Virus record (IMG/VR): IMGVR_UViG_3300042868_007474
Span: 1-56,325 of that record
Length of the DNA stretch: 56,325 bases
Origin: a virus
Strand: one strand, 5' to 3'
Shown piece by piece: positions 7,477 to 15,539 of the stretch. Both the position numbers and the translations under genes were made by a program. A model generated the notes under the pieces. The model saw only the letters and a list, made by a program, of their open reading frames with translations. It did no database searches and had not been told where the DNA came from. How positions within the stretch are numbered: the first letter of the stretch is position 1; each line of letters opens with the position of its first letter.

Positions 7477-8442
7477 TTAGATGCCGATTTTGGCCGCTAA
7501 CTTGGACTGTGCAACTGACTGCATCATAGCACGATTGGCCTTGATGATTTCCTTGGCTTGCTTCCATTCATCCACAAGCGTGGTAGCCATTCCAATTCGA
7601 ACGGCTTCATCGCCGTAGAAGGACTGACCTTGGAGGTTTGCCTCGTCCACGAAGGCACGAACGGACTTAACATCACGGATAAACCTGCGGTGAAGTTCAA
7701 TAACTTCATCTTGAAGACGCTGGAATTGCAGGTCTGTGAGGGGGAGGTGTTCGACCCCTGCCGCTTTGTATTCGCCAGACTTAATTACCGTAATTTTGAC
7801 ACCATCTTCTTCATATTTAGCCGATAAGTCCTTGACAACCAGATAGATACCGCAAGCACCAATGCTTGAAGATGGGGTAACAATGAATCTATCGCACTGC
7901 GAGGCGAGCCAGAATGCGGCAGAGCCGCAGTCGCCTTCACAATATGCAGTAGTGGGCTTAGAAAATGTTCTAATCTTCTTAGCGACTTCTTCCAGACCTG
8001 TTGTAGAGCCACCGCCAGAATTAAATTTAAATACAACATCTTTAACATCGTCACGCTTTTCCCACGCATCGAGTGTGCAGGAAATGTCGCAAAGGTCTGA
8101 GCATCCAAGCATACGCTCGACTTTAGTCAAGCCCTTGCCGATAACGCCATTGACCTCAATGCAACCGATATTATCATCAACCTTTGGTTCAATGAGTTCG
8201 GAGAAGAAATTCTCCATATCGTTGGCTGAAGAATCCTCATCACCCCAAGGCGATGCCGCTCTGCGGTTTGACGAACGACCCTTCTTCTTCTCATACTTAT
8301 CCGACCAAGCGGACATATGATATGCAATATCTGGGTTAGATAAGATTAGATTTGCGTTATCAAGGAAAGCCTGTGCCTTCAGCGGGTCAATAAGCATCGG
8401 CCTTCCAGCCGCAATTGCATAACATAAGTCGTTTCTAATCAT
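7477..8442 (-). CDS. S49-family prohead protease (lambda C-like)
   Basis: 321 residues of the SppA/S49 serine peptidase family. FNSGGGSTTGLEEVA lies at about 140-153, the nucleophile region CGSAAFWLAS has the probable catalytic Ser174, and IKSGEYKAAG has the probable general-base Lys226. Such proteases mature the portal, scaffold and coat in lambda-type heads. The N-terminal 90 residues are extra and lack a signal peptide. The C-terminus (LDEWKQAKEIIKANRAMM-type helices) is short, so the scaffold is a separate gene rather than an internal product as in lambda C/Nu3. It starts 5 bp after the portal stop. Confidence 0.88.
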   Translation of the reverse strand: MIRNDLCYAIAAGRPMLIDPLKAQAFLDNANLILSNPDIAYHMSAWSDKYEKKKGRSSNRRAASPWGDEDSSANDMENFFSELIEPKVDDNIGCIEVNGVIGKGLTKVERMLGCSDLCDISCTLDAWEKRDDVKDVVFKFNSGGGSTTGLEEVAKKIRTFSKPTTAYCEGDCGSAAFWLASQCDRFIVTPSSSIGACGIYLVVKDLSAKYEEDGVKITVIKSGEYKAAGVEHLPLTDLQFQRLQDEVIELHRRFIRDVKSVRAFVDEANLQGQSFYGDEAVRIGMATTLVDEWKQAKEIIKANRAMMQSVAQSKLAAKIGI

Positions 8443-8447
8443 ATATT

Positions 8448-10148
8448 TTAGCCGTAGAAGGATTGGTCAACAGGCCGTGATAGCCCGCCGTTCTGTTTTG
8501 GTATAGCGTCAACTGGCATTTCTGTTTTTTCTACCGCAGAAATGCCCTTTGAAACTTTTGGTTCGGCTGTTTCTGGCTCGCCCTCACCAACCCTGTCCTT
8601 GATTTCGTCATACCCCATGTCTCCTGCAACATCTTTGGTCTCAAAGACAGGCTTGCCGTCTGGGCCGATGATTGGTTTACCATCTGCGTCCAGTTTGGGT
8701 TGCATATTGCTATTTGTGTTTCCTCCGCCCTGCGGAGAGAAACGGAAGAGGTCTTCTCTTGACAATCCAGTGTCCTTGGCTAACTTCTCAAGGAACAGGA
8801 AGTTCTTGGCTCTCTTACGCATGGACTTCTCATACTGATAGCCACGCATCGCAAAGTCGTCTTCAATTGTAACACGACCCATTTCAAGGTCGGCTCGTTC
8901 ATTGGCTGAATCACGGCCAGCATCAACGGTGACGGGCTTGGTCGTCATCCAATCAACCTTCCACCAGTTACGAGCAGAAGGGAGGTCGCCACGGGAAATC
9001 TTAGTTCCAAGCCAATACTTAAAGTATTCATTAAGGAATCGCTTTATGATGATATTCTGACGCTTTGCGAAATATCGTCCAGCCTTGGCTACGACAAGGC
9101 GGACTGCACTGCCGCCAGCCTTTGTTGGGTCTGCAAGGAATTCGTAAGGAAGTGAACCGAGAACGGAATCTCGTCTTAGATGTTCAATGAATCCAGTAAA
9201 TGCTGTTGTTGGTCGGGCTGGTTGGTGGGCAATTAATTCTTCATTTGGCTGAAGAACGGCGGTTACACCGCCGAGAATGCGGTTCATCTCGGTAGTGTTG
9301 CTTGGTTGGGTGCTATTGGTTGGAACACCAAGACCAATGTCTCCATTGTCTGGCCCAAGTTCGTGAGTCTTGAGGATTCGGCTTATACGGGCGTTGTCCT
9401 TTGCGGCGACCTTCTCCATCGCAAGCAAGTCCATCTCGTCTCTGAGGTTCGTTATGGCGTGTTGGTGAGGGGGATACGCACGGGATGCTGTCGCATGACT
9501 AGCATCGTAGATGTGCATCATGGCGGATGCTGGAACTTGGCTAAACTCCCCATTTGACTGCTTTACATAATAGATGGTAGGAACTCCAAACTTATTATAC
9601 TTAATGCCGTCATTGATAGTCGTATCGCTAATCATTGTCGGAGGAGTCTCAATTCTATGAGTTTCGACAATCTGGAATTTTGGAATACCGCCACGCTTGG
9701 CCTTAATTGCAAAGATTTCGCCATCTCGGTCAAGTGCTTGACAGATTATATAAAGCGATTCTAACATCGAAAACCGACCCGTAACCTCTGGGTTCTCGCA
9801 TTCCTGCTCCCATTCAGCCTCAATGAGCGACTGCCAGTCAAAATCTCCACCATTGGCTTGCATATTTATGCCATCGCCAATCGTGTAAATAGCCGTGTCA
9901 GAAATCATCTGACGGAACAGGCCGTTATTCTTTTCAAGCCAGCGAGAAAGACGAACCATCTCTCGTCTGACCGAATCCGTCATCTCCGCACGGAAGTCCG
10001 TGGGGGGAGGAGCGTCTACTCGGGTTCTATGGACAGACTGCCTTGCAGACTCCCATGCTCCCATATACGCTTTTGGGCGTATGGCATTAGAGATAGCCAG
10101 TCTGGCTCTCTCAAAAAATCCGAGTGGTTTCTTTTGTGGTTCGTTCAT
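8448..10148 (-). CDS. portal protein, lambda gpB family
   Basis: 566 residues. The N-terminus (PLGFFERARLAISNAIRPKAYMGA) and the pattern MVRLSRWLEKNNGLFRQMISD, REMDLLAMEKVAAKDNARI, RRDSVLGSLPYEFLADPTKAGGSAVRLV, followed by RNWWKVDWMTTKPVTVDAGRD, are typical of the lambda-type portal family. It forms the dodecameric ring at the packaging vertex. The C-terminal about 100 residues are Gly/Asp/Pro-rich and probably disordered. Its start overlaps the gpW-like gene stop in ATGA, so translation is coupled. Confidence 0.9.
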   Translation of the reverse strand: MNEPQKKPLGFFERARLAISNAIRPKAYMGAWESARQSVHRTRVDAPPPTDFRAEMTDSVRREMVRLSRWLEKNNGLFRQMISDTAIYTIGDGINMQANGGDFDWQSLIEAEWEQECENPEVTGRFSMLESLYIICQALDRDGEIFAIKAKRGGIPKFQIVETHRIETPPTMISDTTINDGIKYNKFGVPTIYYVKQSNGEFSQVPASAMMHIYDASHATASRAYPPHQHAITNLRDEMDLLAMEKVAAKDNARISRILKTHELGPDNGDIGLGVPTNSTQPSNTTEMNRILGGVTAVLQPNEELIAHQPARPTTAFTGFIEHLRRDSVLGSLPYEFLADPTKAGGSAVRLVVAKAGRYFAKRQNIIIKRFLNEYFKYWLGTKISRGDLPSARNWWKVDWMTTKPVTVDAGRDSANERADLEMGRVTIEDDFAMRGYQYEKSMRKRAKNFLFLEKLAKDTGLSREDLFRFSPQGGGNTNSNMQPKLDADGKPIIGPDGKPVFETKDVAGDMGYDEIKDRVGEGEPETAEPKVSKGISAVEKTEMPVDAIPKQNGGLSRPVDQSFYG

Positions 10149-10393
10149 CTGTCTACTTGTCGGTTATAGTTCGTGTAAAGTCCTCTAACTTGCTTCTTAT
10201 CAAGGAGTTCCAGAGCAAATTGTGCTTCGTGGAGGGTTTCTTTGGGGGATAGTGCAAACTGCTTAGATGCACTTGTAACCCCATCTCCATAAGACATAAT
10301 TGTTTTCCCCTCAAGAATCAAGGCAACAGCCTTATCTCGCATTGCCTCGATTGTGGCACGGGGAAGACCAACAAATAATCCGATTGCTGACAT
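10145..10393 (-). CDS. gpW-like head-tail joining protein
   Basis: 82 residues. The core pattern MRDKAVALILEGKTIMSYGDG followed by TLHEAQFALELL matches the small helical gpW family, including the Gly-Lys-x-x-x-S-Y-x-D-G turn. In lambda W lies between A and B, as here between the terminase group and the portal. The first few residues (SAIGLFVGLP) and a Tyr/Arg C-terminus are additions. The stop is shared with the portal start. Confidence 0.78.
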   Translation of the reverse strand: MSAIGLFVGLPRATIEAMRDKAVALILEGKTIMSYGDGVTSASKQFALSPKETLHEAQFALELLDKKQVRGLYTNYNRQVDR

Positions 10394-10422
10394 AAGTGTT
10401 GGCTTATGTCAACAAAAGTTAT

Positions 10423-10593
10423 TTATGAGCGTTTCTCAAAGCGTTTCTTAACTTCGTCAATCAACTTATCGACACGGAGGCTTTCCTCTGGAGCGACATA
10501 CTTCTTGTGAATTTTGTCGGTTTTTGTGTCTTTTGGGTTGAAAAACGAGCCATCGTCTCGCTTTGATGTATCTTTATCTTTTTTATTAGTCAT
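10423..10593 (-). CDS. small charged protein, unknown
   Basis: 56 residues if it starts at the ATG that overlaps the upstream stop by 8 nt (MTNKKDKDTSKRDDG). An upstream extension would run deep into the previous gene and is less likely. Lys/Asp-rich and probably disordered, with a C-terminal helix (EESLRVDKLIDEVKKRFEK). Coupled to the metalloprotease-like gene before it. Function unknown. Confidence 0.6.
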   Translation of the reverse strand: MTNKKDKDTSKRDDGSFFNPKDTKTDKIHKKYVAPEESLRVDKLIDEVKKRFEKRS

Positions 10594-11404
10594 TATATAA
10601 TGTCTCGTATCCTTTGCTTGGAATAAACTTGTATTTAAGTCCTTGGCGACTTGCAAACTCTTTCATATAAGTGTGGTGAGCCTGTGCTTTTGCCGCTTGA
10701 TTTAATTTAAACTGAGGAAGTTTCTGGTTGATGCTTCTCCAAGCCGCTCTTGTTTTGGCTTGAAATACCATAGCATCAAAGTCTCTATATTTAGCGTTTG
10801 GTGGCATTTCTACCACATAAACACCCTCTCTTGCGGCAACAATCCATCTCCTCTCAGCCGAATAACGGCCAGCCAGAATGTCGCCCTTTGAAAAAGACTG
10901 CCCATAAGGTCTTTTATCCGTAGATGGATGGTTGTGAAGGGATGTTCCGCCGACAAGACCCCCCTTGGGTATCTTTGCACTGCAAGATTTTTCAGAACCT
11001 TGAGTCCAGCCCCAAAAGCGTCCATCCTTGTCCCATACAAAAAGAACTTCTTTATCCATATTTGCGTCCTTCATCCAACTAACAACCCGTGCTTCGTTAA
11101 ACTTAAATGATGGGTCGTCTTGCTGGCCTTTGCCTTTGCCGTCAACAAACTCAAGGGTTTTAAGTGCAATGAATGCATCCGTTGCTTCACCCCTGTTGAG
11201 GGTTTCCTTAATTTGCTCTGGAGTCATCATCATAACTAGCAGTCTTGCTTTTGCAACCTCTTCTGGGGAGAACTTAAGGCCAGTTCTATTCCCCATGTCC
11301 ATATATGTGTTCTCAAGCGATTGCTTTGCCATTTTCGCCAACTGACGCTCTGTTGGGACGAGTTCTCTTCGTCCGTCAGTCATTCTGTATGAGCGTCCTG
11401 CCAT
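10586..11404 (-). CDS. JAB/MPN-like metalloprotease-type protein in head cluster
   Basis: 272 residues. Residues 157-175 contain H-N-H-P followed by S172-x-x-D175, the zinc-binding signature of the JAMM/MPN fold, preceded by strands LFVWDKDGRFWG and KIPKGGLVGGTSL. The flanking regions are helical and unassigned. The family includes deubiquitinase-like and peptidoglycan-peptide-cleaving enzymes. Position between terminase and gpW suggests a virion or assembly role, not tail-tip lysis. An essential upstream Glu (possibly in the 118-135 strand region) is not certain, so activity is unproven. It lies about 120 nt downstream of its own promoter. Confidence 0.65.
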   Translation of the reverse strand: MAGRSYRMTDGRRELVPTERQLAKMAKQSLENTYMDMGNRTGLKFSPEEVAKARLLVMMMTPEQIKETLNRGEATDAFIALKTLEFVDGKGKGQQDDPSFKFNEARVVSWMKDANMDKEVLFVWDKDGRFWGWTQGSEKSCSAKIPKGGLVGGTSLHNHPSTDKRPYGQSFSKGDILAGRYSAERRWIVAAREGVYVVEMPPNAKYRDFDAMVFQAKTRAAWRSINQKLPQFKLNQAAKAQAHHTYMKEFASRQGLKYKFIPSKGYETLYND

Positions 11405-11522
11405 TTTGTTGTTAGTTTGTCTACTGTAAAGTAAATGGATGGCTGTTCAGAAGGTATGACCCAACCGTTTGGAGGTAACAGCCCTTTCGCAACTGTTCTT
11501 CTTCAGCCACCCACAAACATAC

Positions 11523-11550
11523 AATACACATTCCCGTGCCTTAGTCAAGC
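11523..11550 (-). promoter_or_regulatory. promoter after terminase gene
   Basis: TTGACT at 11545-11550, 16-nt spacer, TATTGT at 11523-11528 (minus). The 120-nt leader before the gene at 11404 contains a possible 29-codon ORF (GTG start, MAEEEQLRKGCYLQ) ending in TAG near 11428; I consider that ORF doubtful. Confidence 0.7.
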
Positions 11551-11556
11551 CCAATC

Positions 11557-13380
11557 TCACGATTGAGCCTCTGTCTTCTCTGGCTCTAAAACAGGCTCTT
11601 CCTTCGGCACTCCAAGGAGACCAAATGCGGCGGCGGGGACAAGTTGCATCACTTCACAGTCCCACAAGTGATTCGCCCGATTACCAATACGCTTCCACAT
11701 CGGCTTTCCATTGTTCTCCATGACTCTGGCCTCTGACTCCATCTGCTCGATATAGTCTTGACCACAGTCCGATGGGCAGGTATGCCTTCCCGTCTTCCTT
11801 AGACGGCTCAATTGGTCTTTCAATGCTAAGTTTGAAAAGTGGTGGACTCTAACTACCCCCGTTCCAGCATTAACAAGTCGGGCTGGGGCGTAAGTCTTAT
11901 TGATTGTTCTGAATCCGCCAGAGGTCTGAACCCTCCAAGGGAACTCAGAGCGAGCGTCACCTCTCAAGGCCGTAAACTTAAATATTCCACAGTTGCGGAT
12001 AACATCATCAAATTGGTCTCCGCAGTCAACATACACCAGAGCCTTCGCCACGCCGTTGGCGGTAGCATACTCGTCAACATCATTCCAAGTAGAAACAAAC
12101 TTCCATCTACGGAGGCGGCTCACGCCGCCCTCCGCCCATCCTCGGACAAGGCAATAGAATCCAGTTCTCTGCACATCGACAGTCATAAATCTAACTGGAA
12201 TCTGGTCTTTCAATTCTCTCTCGGAATGAATCTTCTTTGTCTGCGGGTTAATCAATGCCTCACCCTCCCATTCGTCTCCCTGCTTATAGTCGCCGATAGA
12301 CTGAAGTGTATCAAAGGCATCTGGGGCATCCGTCCAGAACTTGGCTAACTGTTTCTGGGTGAAAATCCGAATAGGCCCAGAGTCTCCATTCAAGTCCATT
12401 ATAAGTTTAGAGCGAATATAAGTCTCAGCCGCCGCTCCCCAAGAGCGGGCGGCAAGGCAGTTCCAAGTATACCCAGCATTGTATTCTGCGGCCTGTGGAT
12501 TTGTAACCGCATAGAACCCCCTGTTGTTCATTTCATCACGATTAGCCCTGCTGTCACGAAAGATGTGCTTACACCCCTCACATTCATAGGTGGTATTATT
12601 GCGTATTTTATTATAGTCGTATTCGCCCTCGTAAATCATCGCATCTTGAGGGAGGCGTATCTGCTCCCACTTCCACTCCTGCTTAAAATCACAATGCGGA
12701 CAGGCAAATGACCACACCCGCTTGTCAGTAGTATGCCACACCTCCTCGGTCTCATCGCCTTGAAATCCTCCCTGTGACATGAATATACGCTTGCCCAACC
12801 AGCCAAATGAGGTCACACGGGCTGTGCATTCCGCCAAGTGTCCCTTCGGATACAGCCAAGTTTCGTCAGCCACCAGCCATCTGATAGAACGGCGTTGCAG
12901 GTTCTTCTCATTGAACGCCCCAAGACACCAGAAGGTCATATCGTTCGTCTGGACTGTATCGCCCTTGGACTTCTCTTCTCCCTTGGGCAACTTTGACATG
13001 ACGGGTGGGCAGTTCTCCCACAGGATTCTAAGACGAGTTTTCATCCAGTCCGCCGCATTCCCGTCCGTATCATTCAGATATAAAGTCGGGGCTGGCTGTC
13101 TAGCCAGAATATAGCAACTTAGCATCTCAGCCGCCAGCGACTTACCCGATTGGATAGGTGCTATAACCTGCGTCAATCTCTTCTCTGGGTCGGCGAACGA
13201 CCTCAACGGCTCAATCAGCCACGGCGTTTCCTTGGCACGAAAGCCAGCGGGCATCGGAGAGAACGGAATAGACCTTATATTTTCTTCAAGCCAAGCAACA
13301 ATGTCGCCACCCTCGTCTGGCTTAAAAATCTTACGCAGTCTCGCCTCCACGCTGTCCGCCAACCTCATGTCGGTCTTCAT
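11557..13380 (-). CDS. terminase large subunit, GpA family
   Basis: 607 residues. Packaging ATPase domain: Walker A-like APIQSGKS at 74-81 and Walker B LVADE at 169-173. A Cys4 zinc knuckle follows (CPHC at about 227-230, CEGC at about 267-270), as in GpA proteins. The C-terminal nuclease domain has MTVDVQRTGFYCLVRGW and ALVYVDCGD with acidic residues for metal binding. The product cuts and translocates DNA with the Nu1-like partner. The start overlaps the previous stop in TGATG. The Glu/Pro-rich tail (VPKEEPVLEPEKTEAQS) may be a portal-docking end. Confidence 0.93.
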   Translation of the reverse strand: MKTDMRLADSVEARLRKIFKPDEGGDIVAWLEENIRSIPFSPMPAGFRAKETPWLIEPLRSFADPEKRLTQVIAPIQSGKSLAAEMLSCYILARQPAPTLYLNDTDGNAADWMKTRLRILWENCPPVMSKLPKGEEKSKGDTVQTNDMTFWCLGAFNEKNLQRRSIRWLVADETWLYPKGHLAECTARVTSFGWLGKRIFMSQGGFQGDETEEVWHTTDKRVWSFACPHCDFKQEWKWEQIRLPQDAMIYEGEYDYNKIRNNTTYECEGCKHIFRDSRANRDEMNNRGFYAVTNPQAAEYNAGYTWNCLAARSWGAAAETYIRSKLIMDLNGDSGPIRIFTQKQLAKFWTDAPDAFDTLQSIGDYKQGDEWEGEALINPQTKKIHSERELKDQIPVRFMTVDVQRTGFYCLVRGWAEGGVSRLRRWKFVSTWNDVDEYATANGVAKALVYVDCGDQFDDVIRNCGIFKFTALRGDARSEFPWRVQTSGGFRTINKTYAPARLVNAGTGVVRVHHFSNLALKDQLSRLRKTGRHTCPSDCGQDYIEQMESEARVMENNGKPMWKRIGNRANHLWDCEVMQLVPAAAFGLLGVPKEEPVLEPEKTEAQS

Positions 13381-13610
13381 CAGTATCCGAGTCTCTTTGC
13401 TGTAACTATTTCCTCTGCCGACTCAATGATTCGCAGACCCTCTTCAAGCCCATCAATAGATACATAAGACTTAAACCCAAGCGATTCAGTATCTACTTCT
13501 TGTATTAAAGTAATTGAACTGTGCTTGACCCAAGTCACAATCGTCTTATCTTCAGTCGGGCCATCCTCAGACTTCGGAACAAAAATGTGTAGTTTTATAT
13601 ATTCAGCCAT
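13380..13610 (-). CDS. small protein between terminase subunits, unknown
   Basis: 76 residues from the ATG at 13610 (MAEYIKLHIFVPKSEDG), chosen because it overlaps the stop of the small-terminase gene by 8 nt. A longer frame exists but lies inside that gene. The sequence reads as a small alpha/beta fold (TIVTWVKHSSITLIQEV; FKSYVSIDGLEEGLRIIESAEEIV). No family recognised. It is translationally linked to both terminase genes. Confidence 0.68.
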   Translation of the reverse strand: MAEYIKLHIFVPKSEDGPTEDKTIVTWVKHSSITLIQEVDTESLGFKSYVSIDGLEEGLRIIESAEEIVTAKRLGY

Positions 13611-14370
13611 TGTCGGAAATTGGTTTATCTTCTTCGTCATAAGAGACCTCATCGAGGTCAATCCCATCTTCGCCACCCAAGCCCATGTCCTTGTCCACAG
13701 ACTCTCCCTCTGGCATCTCAACGGGAGGGAGTGGCTTTGCCACTCCGCCCGTAAACTCTACCTGCGGTGCATACTCGGAAATCTTTCTGAACAGGTCGTC
13801 ACGGAAGTCCCGAAACGCTTTCAAAGCCTTCGGGGGATTATCTGGGTTTGCCTGTGGTGCTACCGTCAACTCCGCTCGCTCTATCAATGACCTCAACTGA
13901 CCAAGTATCTTCCCAAACCGTTGCGTTGCTTCATCAGCGTCAACTAATCGCCCTCGCTCTTGCAAACGAATATGCCTCTCTCTCTCAAGACGGAGAAGCG
14001 TGGCTATCGCTCGGTCATAGTTCCCATACAACTTGCTTTGACTCGGGTCTCCAGCCGCAACCGCTTGCTCAAAGGTCTCCCGAGTCATCTCAACCAACGC
14101 AATCTGCTGATTAATTCTCCCGTCCATCTCGTCATCCCCAGTAGAGCCTCCAGCACTCACCGCATTCAAAATCTCATCCAACTTATCTAAACTTAACGGC
14201 TGGACGGGTATCGCAATATGTCCTTCCCTCTGATTATCCGTCCTCCGTCTATCCCTCCATGCCTTCGCCGCTTCTGGACTGTCAACGGGCATCCCCTGTG
14301 CCACTAACTGAGTCACTCTAACACGACTCACCCCCAAATGTCCAGCCAATTCTTCGTGTGTTAATGCCAT
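13603..14370 (-). CDS. terminase small subunit, Nu1-like
   Basis: 255 residues. The N-terminal MALTHEELAGHLGVSRVRVTQLVAQGMP is a winged-helix/HTH as in Nu1-type small terminases. A helical multimerisation region follows (NYDRAIATLLRLERERHIRLQERGRLVDADEATQRFG) and the C-terminus is acidic and disordered (last 60 residues). It should recognise the packaging site and recruit the large subunit. Upstream, TTGGTA-N16-ACTTAT and a short AACCAAAA leader may be its promoter. Confidence 0.83.
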   Translation of the reverse strand: MALTHEELAGHLGVSRVRVTQLVAQGMPVDSPEAAKAWRDRRRTDNQREGHIAIPVQPLSLDKLDEILNAVSAGGSTGDDEMDGRINQQIALVEMTRETFEQAVAAGDPSQSKLYGNYDRAIATLLRLERERHIRLQERGRLVDADEATQRFGKILGQLRSLIERAELTVAPQANPDNPPKALKAFRDFRDDLFRKISEYAPQVEFTGGVAKPLPPVEMPEGESVDKDMGLGGEDGIDLDEVSYDEEDKPISDNG

Positions 14371-14399
14371 TTTTGGTTATAAGTGCTTCTAAAAATCAC

Positions 14400-14681
14400 T
14401 TACCAAGTTTTTGGCAGGGGCGTATACATATAACCCAGCGGGCGGAAGTCTGAAGTAATAGATTCCTTAGACGGGGGGTGGGGGGTGGGGGTGGGGGTGG
14501 TATGGGGGTGTGGGGTGTGCTGTGCTATGGTGTGTTCAAGGCCGTCAGCATTGGTTGTGACGGGCTTTGTTGCATCATCCGAGCCGAGCATGGTGAACGA
14601 CCCATCAAGCGTGTTGTAGACGGCGTGGACGGGTGTTGGAGTATTGTTATCCCAATATAGAATTGTGTAAGAGATATTCAT
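14400..14681 (-). CDS. small protein with Thr-Pro-His repeat
   Basis: 93 residues. The N-terminal 50 residues (MNISYTILYWDNNTPTPVHAV) look globular and beta-rich. Residues about 55-70 are a TPHPHTTPTPTPHPP repeat encoded by the G-run tract on the opposite strand. No recognised domain. It lies between the HTH protein and the small terminase and could be a minor assembly factor; I cannot say more. Confidence 0.55.
   Translation of the reverse strand: MNISYTILYWDNNTPTPVHAVYNTLDGSFTMLGSDDATKPVTTNADGLEHTIAQHTPHPHTTPTPTPHPPSKESITSDFRPLGYMYTPLPKTW
14473..14516 (+). other. G-run tract, potential G-quadruplex
   Basis: On the plus strand five to six closely spaced runs of five or six G separated by single T or short TAT/TGT spacers. 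It lies inside the coding strand complement of the Thr-Pro-His repeat. This exceeds the usual four-run requirement for an intramolecular quadruplex. Confidence 0.7.
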
Positions 14682-14723
14682 TACAATGTAATGTTGTTTG
14701 TAAGTGGTTGCGTATGGTGTTTG

Positions 14724-15359
14724 TTATGATGGGTCGGTGTCGTCCTGTGGGGTGGGGGCGGTAGCCCCCCCCTCATCATCATCACCCTTGTTTGCTTTCT
14801 TCCACGCTTTGGCGTATGCTTTACACGCTTCTTCACTACGCATATACTGTGAGGGGGAGAGGTTAAACAGTTGCTGTATACGCTTAACCTTCTTGGATAC
14901 GAACTGTCTGCTACATCCCTTGATGCGTGATAGTTCTGTCTCTGTGGGTGGGTCGCCCATACCGAACGCTATAAGGATACAGCGTGATTGGAATAGCACC
15001 TCTGGGGACTCTGATAGTTGCATAGCCATTACTACACGGCGTATGATGTTCTCTACCTCATCTTGGTCATACAAGCGTTTGGGTAGTGCCTCTGGGTCGT
15101 CAAAAGCGTTGTTTTCCTTGAAGCCGAAAGCCGAGTGATTTGGCTGAACTTCGAAGATGTAGTTTGAGTCAATTATGCCCAAGGGGTGCATTGGTTCGGG
15201 TAGTCCAACACGCTGTTCCTTGGGGAGGGTCTTATACCAAGCATTATAAACATCGTCCCCCGTTTCGCCGTATGCAGATTTCTCGGTTTTAGAAAAATCT
15301 GTTTTCGCTATCTTTTTGGCCTTGTGACTCTTGTGGGAGTCTCTGGGGTTGTTTTTCAT
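14724..15359 (-). CDS. HTH DNA-binding protein, possible sigma-like or late regulator
   Basis: 211 residues from the ATG at 15359. A TTG 27 nt upstream could extend it, but it follows a small hairpin. The N-terminus is very basic (NNPRDSHKSHKAKKIAK). Around residue 140-175, PPTETELSRIKGCSRQFVSKKVKRIQQLF is a clear helix-turn-helix of the region-4 type. The C-terminus is acidic and low complexity. It lies first in the packaging-gene direction, so it may activate or regulate late genes; this is inference. No core-polymerase-binding region 2 is recognisable. Confidence 0.7.
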   Translation of the reverse strand: MKNNPRDSHKSHKAKKIAKTDFSKTEKSAYGETGDDVYNAWYKTLPKEQRVGLPEPMHPLGIIDSNYIFEVQPNHSAFGFKENNAFDDPEALPKRLYDQDEVENIIRRVVMAMQLSESPEVLFQSRCILIAFGMGDPPTETELSRIKGCSRQFVSKKVKRIQQLFNLSPSQYMRSEEACKAYAKAWKKANKGDDDEGGATAPTPQDDTDPS

Positions 15360-15391
15360 ATGGTGCTTGACGGCTTGTCTACGCAAGCATA

Positions 15392-15419
15392 TATATTATA
15401 TTAAGAATCGTGAAGTCAA
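15392..15419 (-). promoter_or_regulatory. possible promoter of HTH gene
   Basis: TTGACT at 15414-15419 on the minus strand, with AATATA 16 nt (or TATATA 18 nt) downstream in a TATATA-rich stretch. The -35 is good and the -10 ambiguous. Confidence 0.55.
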
Positions 15420-15427
15420 GCGTTTAA

Positions 15428-15448
15428 GAAGAAAACCCTGCGGGTTTC
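15428..15448 (-). terminator. rho-independent terminator after primase-helicase
   Basis: Minus-strand hairpin AAACCC GCA GGGTTT followed by TCTTCTT. It separates the replication operon from the HTH/packaging operon. Confidence 0.75.
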
Positions 15449-15539
15449 CTCGACTTGAGTTGGTTTATTCAAAATATTTGGAAAACAATGAAAAGTTGTG
15501 TTCAAACGAGATTAACAATCAAGACCTAGAGCAATGTAT

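Noticed and set aside
11424-11520. 29-36 codon ORF in the leader after the terminase gene
   Set aside because: Promoter is good but start is a GTG or unclear and the sequence shows no protein pattern; kept only as a remark.
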